Assembly (NCBI GenBank): GCA_009617715.1 | Contig: VTFK01000124.1 | Location: 186,001-250,000 of the forward strand | Source of the DNA: Plectrocnemia conspersa | Taxonomy: Eukaryota > Arthropoda > Insecta > Trichoptera > Polycentropodidae | Reading direction: 5' to 3' | DNA length: 64,000 bases | In this document: one piece after another, positions 15,301-25,300 of the stretch | How the letters are laid out: each line of letters opens with the position of its first letter | Position numbering within the stretch: the stretch's first letter is position 1 | Notes under the pieces: generated by a model | Seen by the model: the letters and a program-made list of their open reading frames with translations, nothing else | Told to the model about the DNA's origin: nothing | Databases searched by the model: none | Position numbers and translations under genes: made by a program

Positions 15301-17616
15301 ATTTCAACAACTTTAGAAGTAATTTGGCTGCTACTTGTTCCATGCCCAAAATTCCGGGCAAAATTTCTTTTCATACAAACTTCTTAAGCATATCTCTTTA
15401 ATAGTGATTCGTTGATTACTAGGCATATTTTTTTATCTATGGTCAATTTTATTGGAGCTAAACCTCTCTTTTCTCATATTCGAAATCTATACGGGTTTCT
15501 TAGAAACGTTTGTATCATTCATACACCCTAATTTTTACCATAAAATTCTTACGAAAAGTATTTACTATCATTTATCTTATTTAATTGCACTTTATTCCAT
15601 TTTTAACGTAATATATAATGCTTTGTTCTCTAATTTTAAAAATAAAATCATTAAGCGTAGTAAATAATTGGCTGTTAAACACAAACTATGCGTCCAATAT
15701 GGCTGAAAATTTTCACGTGCATCACAAACAATGTGCCAAGCAAAAATCTGCTAAACTTGAATATAAAAATTGCCGTTATTTAGCACATAATAAATTGATT
15801 AAATTTGAGTTTTTCTCAATATGTTCAGATTAGGTGAAATTATTATTATATATAGAAAAGGATTTTTTCAAATATATAGTTATATAATTTATTATCACAC
15901 GTATATTTTATCTCTCTCAAATTTTATGTTACTCCTGAATTTCCCATGACTAAACTAAAACTAAAGTTTTTTATGACACAGGACTTTCAGATATCGTACG
16001 ATTAATTTATAACTGATAGTTAAAATCAATCAAAAGTCAATCAACATCAAATTGGAAATCTTGAGCCTAACTGATTATTATTATTTATAGCACAATTTAA
16101 CGGAAGCTGTTATACGAGTCAATGCAGAATGAAAGCATATAAGCTAAAGATGGCGATTTTTTGCCGCATTGTGCTTCGATGTTTATTATTATTATTTTTA
16201 TTTAAGTGTTACGACTGTTTCAACTCACTCATTATTGATGACTGTTTAAGATATACTGATACTAGATTTATTTCTGTGTTTTTTTATGATGTCGATTGTG
16301 TTTGTCCGCATGATATAAAATGTAATGCGATTGGTGTTGTGTATTGAATACTATTTTTAGAAGAGTTAGATTTTAAGGAGGTCGTGTATGGCGAATTGTG
16401 TTCTACTTTTAAAATAATTTTAGATGTTTTTGTATTTGAAGGTTCGGCCGAGATGGACGGTGTGACATTTACGTTTCCACCATCACCGTTGCTGACACAG
16501 CCATTATATGGAGATGCTGGGACTCTTTGTGGCCGTGACAAGTGCCAATTTTCCATGAAGTGCGAGTGTGTGCATGTAAAATCTGTGCCACTTGGAAACA
16601 CTGTTGAAATCATTCTGGTGGATCAAGGTAGAAATTAAAATTATTTAAAAAATAAATATACTTTATTCTAACGTTTTAATATTAGGGTAAGTACTTAGTT
16701 TTCTGATTGAATACACAATAGTGATATTCTTACATCAAATTTATTTTTCAGTAATATTTTTTTGATTTGATGTAATGGCGTTAATTCTTAAGAAACTGAC
16801 CATTTGATTTTTTACTAATATGATATTTTAAATAGATTTCTTAAAAAAATATGTATTGTAGAGGAGCTCATGAAACAACTATAGATAGATGAGATATAAC
16901 AGTTTTTGAGGATACTATAACTGCATCATATTGACTTAAAATATGTTATGTTCATTAACCATCTGAATCCGTCTTCTTAATTCTAAATAGTGGCAATTCA
17001 AAAAAAAATATGTCTTAAATTTTAAAGATATAAAAAATGTCTTATAATTGCTATAACAATTAAATTAAAATGGAAAACCGATTTTTCACATTTTTTTTAT
17101 ATTATATATATAGAAATCTATCAAATCCGTATTTTTAGATATAATTGATATTTTTTTACATCCTTTGAAAACAGTTTTTTTTACAATTGTTTTATAAAAG
17201 TAGTTTATTAGTGTATTATGCTTAAATAAATATTTTGTCTTACAGGAGGAGAATCTGAGCACGTGTTTCATCTTCACGGATATAGTTTTTATGTGATAGC
17301 TACAAAACAGTTCTCCGAGCCGATACTTTCAGAGTTCATCGAAAAGATGCATCTCGAAGGTACCTTATTTGACAAGAAGAACCTCATCGATCCAGTTCAA
17401 AAGGACACAGTGACAGTGCCAAAGTTTGGCGCTGTAGCCCTCAGATTCAAAGCGGACAATCCAGGCTTTTGGATTCTGAGAGACGAGCGCTCAAGTCAAT
17501 GGACCAGAGGTCTGGACGTACTGCTCCAAGTTGGAGAGAGGTCAGATTTTGTGCAAGCTCCGTCTGATTTTCCCAAGTGCGGCAGTTTCGTAGGACCTCA
17601 TTATTTTTTAATTTGA
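336..17616 (+). CDS. MCORP: Multicopper oxidase-related protein (laccase fold, copper sites degenerate), six exons
   Basis: Proposed exons are 336-474, 2257-2289, 7789-7888, 7964-9057, 16361-16627 and 17246-17616. All junctions are GT-AG and phases match, giving 667 aa. Residues about 25-42 (ending IFIVTIIVYF) form a hydrophobic signal-anchor after a short charged N-terminus, so the protein is probably type II membrane-bound with an extracellular laccase fold. Next come the insect laccase hallmarks: a Cys-rich segment with CDRPCHELDW and DYCISADG, then the RQLPGPSIQVCEND block. Copper motif 1 reads HWRG (151-154) instead of HWHG. Motif 2 keeps HAH (195-197). Motif 3 keeps H550, H553 and H555 in HVFHLHG. 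Motif 4 (HCHxxxH...GM) has become RDE...Q...GL at 623-632, so the type 1 cysteine and its neighbours are gone. Oxidase activity is therefore unlikely. The pattern matches the insect MCORP group, whose members lack many copper ligands. Exon 5 could instead start at 16424, which would remove 21 codons in frame. Confidence 0.9.
475..2256. other. Intron 1 of the multicopper oxidase-related gene, no genes seen
   Basis: The donor GTAAAT follows codon 46 and the acceptor is TAACAG. The interior is AT-rich. Apart from the short hairpin at 1621-1674 and a slightly more complex patch near 1920-2040, I see no ORF, RNA gene or transposon. Confidence 0.7.
1621..1674. repeat. Perfect inverted repeat, 19-nt arms, 16-nt loop
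   Basis: Arms 1621-1639 and 1656-1674 are exact reverse complements (AAGATTCTTATATAAAATA and its complement). The element is very AT-rich and sits in intron 1. It could fold as a short hairpin RNA or be the remnant of a small inverted-repeat transposon. Nothing else supports a microRNA. Confidence 0.7.
2290..7788. other. Intron 2 of the multicopper oxidase-related gene
   Basis: This is a 5.5 kb AT-rich intron. More complex patches occur around 2460-2700, 3420-3660 and 5640-6240, and may be regulatory or old repeat. The palindrome-family relic at about 5321-5440 lies inside. Short ORFs here look like chance openings in AT-rich DNA. Confidence 0.6.
5321..5440. repeat. Degenerate relative of the 14.4 kb palindromic element
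   Basis: The right part (about 5379-5436: CACGCC, TATCTCTCAC, GAGCGAGCGAAA, GAAAGTATCTCA) matches the right arm of the palindrome at 14369-14525. The left part has the same GCGCGTACCGTGAGATACTT end followed after a gap by GCGGAACGC. The left arm is largely deleted, so only a partial hairpin remains. This shows that the palindrome is a dispersed family, probably a foldback or MITE-like element. Confidence 0.7.
11329..13240 (-). mobile_element. 5'-truncated Jockey-like non-LTR retrotransposon (LINE), disabled
   Basis: Read on the minus strand from about 13230, the translation begins NDPKAFWKFISTKR, typical of the linker before a Jockey-clade reverse transcriptase. It continues through SGSDLIPDFILKGC, then YRSVAVLSAPAKLFE, QHGFRPARSTVTNL, GVPQGSNLGPLLFVLFINDI and the catalytic YADD (near 12300). 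It ends in the usual thumb region, ESGSIIWNP. At least three breaks separate the frames (near 13075, 12790 and 12540), and the endonuclease half is missing. The 3' tail is an A/T run at about 11329-11350, which reads (TAAAATAAA)-like on the element strand. A short inverted repeat around CCATCGTGG (11362-11408) lies in its 3' UTR. It is inserted antisense in intron 4. Confidence 0.9.
13236..13280. repeat. Two tandem copies of a 21-bp AT-rich unit at the LINE 5' end
   Basis: TTATTAATGTTAATTTAAAA occurs twice back to back directly beside the truncated 5' end of the LINE. It may have formed during insertion or by slippage. Confidence 0.6.
14369..14525. repeat. Near-perfect 157-bp palindrome: 77-nt arms, 3-nt loop
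   Basis: Bases 14369-14445 are the reverse complement of 14449-14525 with one mismatch (GGCGAG against GGTGAG), separated by the loop TTC at 14446-14448. The arms are strikingly less AT-rich than the surroundings and contain CGCTCGCTCGCG and TAAGTGAGAGATAAG. A transcript would fold into an almost perfect 77-bp stem. The related sequence at 5.3 kb indicates a dispersed foldback element. It is nearly undecayed compared with the other repeats in the window, so it is recent or maintained. Confidence 0.9.
16628..17245. other. Intron 5 of the multicopper oxidase-related gene
   Basis: The donor GTAGAA follows codon GAT CAA G and the acceptor is TTGTCTTACAG. The intron is AT-rich, and nothing else is recognisable inside. 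Confidence 0.7.
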
Positions 17617-18380
17617 AGCATCACAGTTGCAAGTGAAATTCATTTATGACCCAAAAGCGACCCAGGAGTAACGGATTATTTTATTGGCGTGATGTAATTA
17701 TCACAAAGTGGTCGTAGAAGTGGAGAGAAATCTCAGTTTATTGTGCTTTAAGCAATCAATGGTTTACGAGTGTTTTAATTGATTTCTGTTCTTTAGATTC
17801 TGAATCGTGAAACGAATATATTAAAAAATCTATATATCAATATCTAACAGTTCATAATTTTTTAGTACAGACTCATCAATTATTTTTGCACTTATGAAAG
17901 TCTCAATCTCAAGCACAGAAGCAAATAATCTTATTGGAATATTTGTTTAGATAAATTAAATCATATTGATATACATATGTAAGTTATGTTTGGATTAATA
18001 TTAACGCTAATACATGTATTTTGTGTGTAATTACATATTTATTAAATATATATACATATATATGAGAAACTGTGCAGTGCTCTAATTTTTTTTAAAATTG
18101 TCTAGAAATAGTCTGATTTCTTACTATTTGATCTCTTGTTATAAATTATAAAATAAAATACGACCTGCAATTTTTTTATTATACAAAAATAATTGTTGTG
18201 AACCGTCCATTAATTATATTTTATTCTCACGATATTAATTAGCGTTTAGGGAAAGTTGAACTGTCAAATCACCTTAAAAGAAATTGTTACCAATTTCCTC
18301 TTTCAATTTCTCCTCTTAAAATTTGTTTTAAAATATAATTTTTCCTCTTGAAGATTGTCTTGTAATCAGATCGATCCGCC
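17617..18380. other. 3' flank of the multicopper oxidase-related gene
   Basis: This is the AT-rich stretch after the stop codon. AATAAA-like strings (for example AAAATAAAATA near 18150) could serve as polyadenylation signals, but none is clearly preferred. No ORF of note. Confidence 0.4.
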
Positions 18381-18389
18381 CTTTTAGAA

Positions 18390-18660
18390 AGTTTTTTTCA
18401 ATGTCCTTATTGGCCATACATGGTTCGATGCCCACGAAATATTCCACTCAGCGATCTTAAACATTTTTTGTGTGGAGTGACAATCGTATATAATATTTAT
18501 ACAACTTCTGAGCAACAGCTTAAAAAAACTCTACATCAAAGGATTACTTTCATAAGCACTTTCCAATTGATTTTTAGTGACACAATTCAGCAAAAAGCGC
18601 ATTGTCTGATATACAGCTAGCGACAATTTCGCATTCAAGAATAGAAACCGCATTAACTAT
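18390..18660 (+). mobile_element. Possible C-terminal fragment of a mariner-type transposase
   Basis: The plus-strand reading DLKHFLCGVTIVYNIYTTSEQQLKK (in two pieces, DLKHFLCG and VYNIYTTSEQQLKK) resembles the DL.FLWG...VY...P....LK block at the end of insect mariner/Tc1-like transposases. Only about 65 codons are open and no catalytic residues are included. Confidence is modest, because the match rests on a short conserved pattern. Confidence 0.45.
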
Positions 18661-19763
18661 TATGCTAAGTCAATTATTGTTAGTCTCGGTATTATTGAAT
18701 TATTTATGAACAGCTCGTAGTGGCGTATTTAAAGGTAGCCTAAACATTTGATTAATAAAAATTATATTTAAGTATCGTATTTACGTGTTAATATGTATAT
18801 TTATTAGGCCTACGCTTTCGAACGACTGACAACGAAACTTGTTATGAGTACGTATTTTTTGTGTACGATTTAAAACAAGTTTCGCAGTCGAATCACTCTT
18901 TAGTGTAATTTCAACCGAGTAAATTATAAATTTGCATCTGATAAATAATTGTTCTGTTTACTAAACTGACATTATTTGGGACGACATCGGAATTGGAACT
19001 GTAAATATGCACACATTTCTAGAGAAATGAATCAATTATGCAAATAATTTATATAATATAAGAACATTTGATTATGAAACACTTCTATGCGATATGTTAA
19101 AATGTGATAATTTTTTACTGTTACCGATGATGTTGTGTAAGAGTTTTGTATATTTTTTTACAAAAATGAAACACATTTGTTACGTTATTTTTTATATAAA
19201 AATAAAATAAAATCTGCGATGAAAGAAAGTGTTTTTTTATATTTAAAACCCGTTATACATAGCCTCTTCAAAAAGTTCCCAAACTTTCAAAAAATAAAGT
19301 AGTGATATGCGGTTTGTGGTATTAAATGTTTTATTTAATCTAGAGATCAAAACTCAGATTTAAATTAATAAATAAATACTATGAATCATAGTCTATTAAC
19401 ATCTATTTCATATTTACTTTTACATTTTGGTTTATTATACTCTATGGTTAACTTACATTGTAGATTGTGATTAAAATATCTAAAGATTTCACTCTGCTTT
19501 GGCGAATAAGGCGAGAATTTATAAATTTCGCGCTCGATTATTTGTACACTACGCGGTCAAACTAAAGGTCAGTTTCATTGTAAAACGCAAAAAAAATATG
19601 TTTCGATGCGCAGTTAAATAAGCACATTGGTTTTCATTCAATATAATATTAGTTATTAACCTTTTGGCTTCCGAGATTTTTAAGATAAATATCTAAATAA
19701 TAATGTGTTATGAAATATAAAAATAAATATTATTTTCATCTGAAGCAAATACTCTACATCTTA

Positions 19764-19806
19764 TTAACCCTTTGAGTGGTATCGCCGTACATGTACGGTG
19801 GTCGAT
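19764..19806 (+). repeat. Possible piggyBac-like terminal motif
   Basis: TTAACCCTTTGAGTGG begins with the TTAA target followed by CCC, as piggyBac ends do. It is followed by the small palindrome CGTACATGTACG. No matching opposite end or transposase was found nearby, so this is a weak call. Confidence 0.3.
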
Positions 19807-20519
19807 CTTGCAGATAGTTATAAATTTACGAAATAATAAGTAAAAATCATTATTTTTAAATAATATTTATTTTAATGTAAATGATTTTTATAGAAAATAA
19901 TACCAACAAATTAAACCGTAAGAAATAAATGCACATAAAAAAATATTTTATATTTATAAATAATAAATATTGAGAGCCTCTGAATTGATTTCAAAAAATC
20001 CAATAAACCGAAAAATATGTAAAATAAATTAATGAAATAAGATATGCGCTTGCAAAGAACTCATGATTTCTTGCATGTTTAAATTTGCAATGGAAATTTT
20101 ACACCGTAAATTATTATCTGGAGACGCCACACGTCATTCTTATCTCGTGTTAATTGTCATGTAGTCGCTAGACTGAGTCTGAGAGAGTACGCGACCTGCG
20201 TTGCGTCTTTTGGCATTACAAAAACAGCTTGAAAAATGATACAACTTTGCAAATGGGTGCCGCATAAGCTAAAAGAAAACCTAAATACATTTTAGAGCAG
20301 CACATAATTTCACTAGTGCCTATCAGTTCAATTATATTTTTAGGGGATCCATGTAGTCTACCGACTTTTTTAAAAAAAAAAACAAATTTAAGGATATCTC
20401 AATTTTTTTTTATTAATGGAACATTTTATGTATATCATAAATTAGGAAAATTAAGGATTTTATCAAGGGGGGGTTTTGTCAAGAAAAAAGACAAGTTAAT
20501 TTTTGTAATATATATGTAA

Positions 20520-20600
20520 TTAACATAAAATCACTGGTTGCGTTCCGCCAAGGGGGGGAGGTTCAGACCCCCCACCCTTCGCTACGCCACTGTCTCGGCT
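20520..20600. repeat. G-run/C-run inverted motif of an unidentified repeat
   Basis: GCGTTCCGCCAAGGGGGGGAGG is followed within 15 bases by CCCCCCACCC and then CTTCGCTACGCCACTG. Combined with the GGGGGGG run at about 20466, it looks like the end of a non-autonomous repeat inserted in the old mariner element. The family is not recognised. Confidence 0.35.
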
Positions 20601-22939
20601 ATAATTTGTCAGATGTTGGTTTTTAGGTGCTTCAACATTTCAAGTAGACACGACGCTTAGCGTAACCCCACAAAATACAGCGTTAAATCGCATGATATTG
20701 ACGGCCAGTTGACGTCACAAAAACGGGAAATATTGCGACTTGGGAATATTTTATGCAAACCATCCAACGTAGCACTCGATATGTGACAAGTTGCGTCATC
20801 TTGTTAGAAGCACATGTCTTCCACAGCAATATCTTCGATTTTGTGCCAAAAATATTTGGTTATCATGCGCCTATAGTGCTCACCGTTGACTATTTACAGT
20901 GCGGCCCAATGACAACGCCTGACCACAATGCGCACTAAACACATGTAATCGCCACATATGCAACAGTTTTGATTTATAACATATCCAGAGAGGCGTAAAT
21001 GTGCCTCATCAGAGAATAATTTTTTTTTTGAAAAATCAGCATCAACTTCCTGCTGCACTAACGCCCAATTTGCGTAAATTATTCGTATTCCATGGTCTTT
21101 AGTTCTTATGTTATCTGATTTTTATACAGATGTAGGTGTAAATTCAGATGCAAAATGCGCTAAAGTCCAAAAGCTTCGATAATTCCAGGTCTTCGGCCAC
21201 ACTTTCATTTACAGCAGCAATATTCTTTGTTGAACGGACGCCATGAGATGCACAAGCCTTACTCTATCTCCAATGCTTTCAGTTTCTGCAAATTTTTAAA
21301 CTAAATTGTGAATTGCTCGCTCAGTAAGACAATGAAATTAACCATAAAATTTCGATGTACAGTTCGTCTAGAATTGCTTTTTCTGTAGAACAATTAAACA
21401 ATTTTAACGCGTGGTTAAGCGATCTATTTCATGAATGTGTTGTTGCAAGCTAACATTTGACATTTTAAACACGCGTGATTATTGACAGTTGTCTGATTTA
21501 TACTACTGCTAACATATGAAACTCAAAATATCAGAAATAACCAAGAGCTGCACAACCTATACAAAATGCATTCTGCAGATATAATTTGATATATTAAAAT
21601 TATAAATATATTATCCATTTAGAAACATATTTATTATTAAATTTATAAGAATAAATAAGAACAAATAAGGAAAATAAAAATAACATTAATATAATGATAT
21701 GCTAAATGTATTATTTATGGACTTAATTTTATTTGATTAAAAATGCACGAATTCATTAAAAAAAATATTTTTTAATAAAAATTTTTTTTTAATAAAGCAG
21801 ATTAGATTTATCTTGAAAATAATTTGGATCATAAAAAATGCAAAGAAAGTAAATTTAATTTTTTATATTGGTATCGCAGTACTTTAAAATTTTATGAAGA
21901 GTTACGTGAAACGAATATTATTTGTACAGTTGTGTGCTACTTTTGCTCTGTGATATATGCAATGCTACAAAAATATTGAAAGAAAGTTTTAAAGTTTGGG
22001 AACGATTTCAACGGTCACGAATTTAAAAATGTTGAAGCTATAAAAATTAATGTCTTCATTTATATACCAGTTTTTGATATATGTAGACTAATTGATGTCT
22101 ACGCATAATTCACATTTAATTACATATAATTGCGACGTATAGATCATTTTACGCACTATGTAGGTTATTGGATGGAAAACAAGACTGATCAATTTTCTTC
22201 GTCCAATCTAAGATTAATGCTAGTCTTTCCCTCGTAGCAATAAGAAAATGCGGTTTAAGTATACCTTATTGTTGCTAGATGCAACGCAAAATATGGATGC
22301 ATGTCGTGAAAGCTCAATAATTAGTCATTAAACCGTGTTCACTTTTATGATCGTTCGTGCGAAAGACGTTGCATAAAAAAGTGAAATGTTTCACGCTGCA
22401 AGCTGACATTTTGCAAAGAGAAACTTTTTGGAGGCGAATGCAGTTTCATTCTGTCCGCAATGGGAGCGAAAATAAAATGCAACGAAAAGTGCAACGATTG
22501 GGAAAATGACCATAATGATGGTTATTACAGTTTAACCTAGTAAAATAACACGATACGAATAATTAAGTAAACATTAATGGGTGATTCACATTTATGGAAC
22601 AATTAATAATCAGACTTATTAGAAACAATAAAATATAAATATGAACTATAAATGTACATACAGTTAATAACGTTAATAATCGCAACATTTGATGATGTAT
22701 TTTAAACAATAGATAAATAGTTTAGTTATGTTTCTATATATTTTAAAATACACTAAAAAGTCTATGGAAAAAAACATAATATAAATATAAAATATATAAA
22801 ACTGTTTTATACGTTTTTTTATATATATTTTATATATTCCATTTAAAATGGACACACATTTTATTATGTGTAGTAAATAAATATGGTTAGAAAACTAAGC
22901 TAATTGTATTATACAGTATACCTTGACTTAATATTTTTC

Positions 22940-23170
22940 ATTCTGGATGATATACCTATTTTTCTACTATTTTTTTTAATATGTAATTACAATGTTCCTA
23001 TTATATTTCTATTATATTTAATTCATCATTTAAATTATCTACTTCTGTAATATTATCACATATGGAATACATTAATTCTTACATAATTAACTATATCATT
23101 AACATATAAAATAAATAATAATTGTCCAAATTTAGACCCTTGTGGTACACCATGAGATATTATTATAATT
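22940..23170 (-). mobile_element. CR1-like LINE reverse transcriptase fragment
   Basis: The minus strand reads ISHGVPQGSKFGQLLFILYVNDI, the conserved reverse transcriptase block just before the YADD box, starting near 23155. The frame stops soon after and no catalytic box follows. It resembles the relic whose C-terminal part is seen at 51.3-51.8 kb. Confidence 0.75.
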
Positions 23171-23837
23171 GTTGTAGTAATTATTTAAAAAAATGGCTAC
23201 TTTAATATGATGTAAAATATCATTTTAAGAAAAAAACGATTAAATATACACAATTTTCTGTTTTTTTTTTATATGATTAATCAATTTAAATTACCTTGTG
23301 TTTTTATATTGATTATCTTATTAAATATTCACGCGTACTATACCATCAAGAAATGGCTTTTTGTTTAGCATTAAAATTATTAATAATTATATATTATAAG
23401 ATAATAATACCGATACGTGATTACTGTTTCACTATTATTAACCCGTTTCGTGATCAAATGTCTTTATAATACAACTCTCACAATCTTTCCGAGGATTTGT
23501 AGAAACAAATATGATATGAAAATTTAAACACGATTAATATAAAAAAAACAACAATATAGTATTATGTACAAACAAACAATGAGATAACAAACTAAAACCG
23601 TATCCTAGTGACGATTATTCGTGCGAGATAACAATAGCTATTACGTTACATATTTTTCGTTTTAACCGAGATATTGTGAACATTAACAATTATTTATATT
23701 GTAATCATTGTAGATTATTGTTATATATGTAGCCTGCGATTCAGTAGAGCGTAACTACGAATTGGTTGTTTTGTTGTTATTTTTTATCTATGTGAGTAGT
23801 ACGTTTTCGTTTTTGGCGATTCCGACATGACGCAACG

Positions 23838-23929
23838 ATGAAAGTGAAATTATGCAACCTGAATTATTATACGTTCCGTTTGCGGTCGGAGTCTGTTCCG
23901 AAAATCGTTATTCTGATGCTGGTTATTGC
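23838..23929 (+). CDS. Candidate lone first coding exon encoding a signal-anchor-like peptide
   Basis: From an ATG at 23838 the reading MKVKLCNLNYYTFRLR then SESVPKIVILMLVIA stays open to a good donor (TTATTGC|GTAAGG), ending in phase 2 after 30 codons. A basic N-terminus followed by about ten hydrophobic residues is what the first exon of a type II membrane protein, such as a Golgi enzyme, often looks like. The upstream 150 bases are less AT-rich than the flanks, and a 4-codon upstream ORF (23827-23841) overlaps the start. No partner exon was identified in the window, so this may be a gene running beyond it or a coincidence. Confidence 0.3.
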
Positions 23930-24765
23930 GTAAGGTTGGTCAGAAAAAAAGGTATAATTTAGCATCTGTCTGAGTAAAAAAAACTGTTCGCCAATGCGCG
24001 ACTTTTAAGTGTGTTAAGATGTTTCAAAGATGTTTTTAATTTAATATTATAGCCTGATTAGCTCTTTAGCTTACATATTTAATGAATCGATACTTATGTA
24101 ATATTATATAATATATAAGCTTGTTATTTTTTTATAATGTAATATAAACAATTTACTGTCTGTAGATTTGAGAGCTAATGACTTTGTGGCATTCTTTATT
24201 TGTTTAGTAAAGCTATTTGTTAACTAGAGAAGGTAAGTGCAACTGTTTGTGTAATAATTATACATAAATTAATGATTATATGTATATTAATAAGATGGAT
24301 TGTAAATATATTTTATATTACAGGCTGCTCTGAATTTATATTTTTAAATATGATTCAAGGAGTTTTTTTTCATCCCAAACATGGTTTTACATATTTGTAC
24401 CTTACCATGCATTATGACTTTATTAGTTTAATATTTTACTCGTTTCACTGGTCCAACTCTTTTAAGATTTGTGGTAAATACTAATTTAAAAAAGGTAGCA
24501 ATAATATAGATTTAGCTATTTTAATAAATATATACAAGTCTTGTGTTACAGTTTTTTTTATTATTATTTAGTAAAAAAAATTCAGATTTTTTCACTTGAT
24601 AATATTTTAAAAGCATATTGAGCAGAATGTTTAATTTTTTTATTGTCTTGATAAATATGTTATCTTCTTCTAACGCAAGAACCGAGGCAAAAATTAGGAG
24701 CAGGCTACACTTAAAAAATTCTCCTGTTTATATATTGAACAAATTTATATAAATTAAAATCATTA

Positions 24766-25300
24766 CTACATTTTTATATTTACCAATTGGAGTAATGATA
24801 CGTATATCGAGCGTAAATCTGTATCGTGTGCTTTAGAGCTAATAGTAGGGGGCGTAAATCCAAACGCTATTGTTTTCATAATTATTATTGTGATTTGTAC
24901 ACTTTCTAATTTGATATCTTCATTATGATAAATATTTTGTTTTATTAGGATACCACTTCCGCCCTTCAATCTGCATATTGTTTCTCGTGGTGCATGTGTT
25001 TCATATATATTGTTTATTGATTATTGCTAAAACTGTCTGAAATTCATTGCGTTTGTGCACGAGTCCATTGGCGTTCCAAGCCATTATTATTAAATTATTC
25101 ATGACTGATTTTTTAGTTCCCGCCTTGGACTGGGACGGTTTTAAGTCTCTTCATGATTGTTTTCTATTTGATTTGCTACGGGTGTTCGTTGCTTTATTAC
25201 ATTTAAATAGTTCATTTTCTAACGTATAGTTAATGCAAGTGGTTCTTCAACTACTTTCTCTGTATTTTGTTTTTTGTTTTGTTGTTAGAACTCTTTCGGA
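24766..25300 (-). mobile_element. Jockey-like LINE fragment: end of ORF1 and start of the endonuclease
   Basis: The minus strand from about 25140 reads QSKAGTKKSVMNN and then IIMAWNANGLVHKRNEF, the classic N-terminus of a Jockey-type apurinic endonuclease. After a frameshift it continues as LKGGSGILIKQNIYH and FGFTPPTISSKAHDTDL, ending near 24770. This is the endonuclease half of such an element, while the copy at 11.3-13.2 kb is the reverse transcriptase half. Stops and shifts make it dead. Confidence 0.75.

Larger units (their letters stand above)
9058..16360. other. Intron 4 of the multicopper oxidase-related gene, hosting repeats
   Basis: The donor is CAG|GTGAGA and the preferred acceptor is ATTTTTAG before 16361. 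This 7.3 kb intron carries a minus-strand Jockey-like LINE at about 11329-13240 and the near-perfect palindrome at 14369-14525. The rest (9300-11300, 13300-14350 and 14530-16350) is AT-rich with no recognisable gene. A motif TTTGGACTTCTAAAG at about 10520 recurs at about 27880 and suggests an old shared repeat. Confidence 0.65.
19262..22015 (-). mobile_element. Decayed mariner/Tc1-type DNA transposon with candidate terminal repeats
   Basis: Minus-strand translation of about 21470 to 20590 gives, in shifting frames, an HTH-like start (MSNVSLQQHIHEIDRL), then DADFSKK..L.DEAHLRLSGYV..QNC, then DATCHISSATLDG and VNWPSISCDLT. These match the DEAHF..(N/S)GYVN.QNC, DGATCHT and WPPRSCDLTPLD signatures of a transposase family common in insects. 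Several frameshifts and stops make it inactive. Candidate terminal repeats share GTTCCCAAACTTT in inverted orientation at about 19275 and 21996. The stretch 19330-20590 between the left end and the transposase looks like later insertions. Confidence 0.75.

Noticed and set aside
16129..16347. 72-codon plus-strand ORF just upstream of exon 5
   Set aside because: It lies in intron 4, its start has no acceptor in frame with the oxidase exons, it ends in a stop before 16361, and the translation has no recognisable domain.
16284..16613. 109-codon minus-strand ORF opposite exon 5
   Set aside because: It is the antisense shadow of a well-supported exon of the oxidase-related gene.
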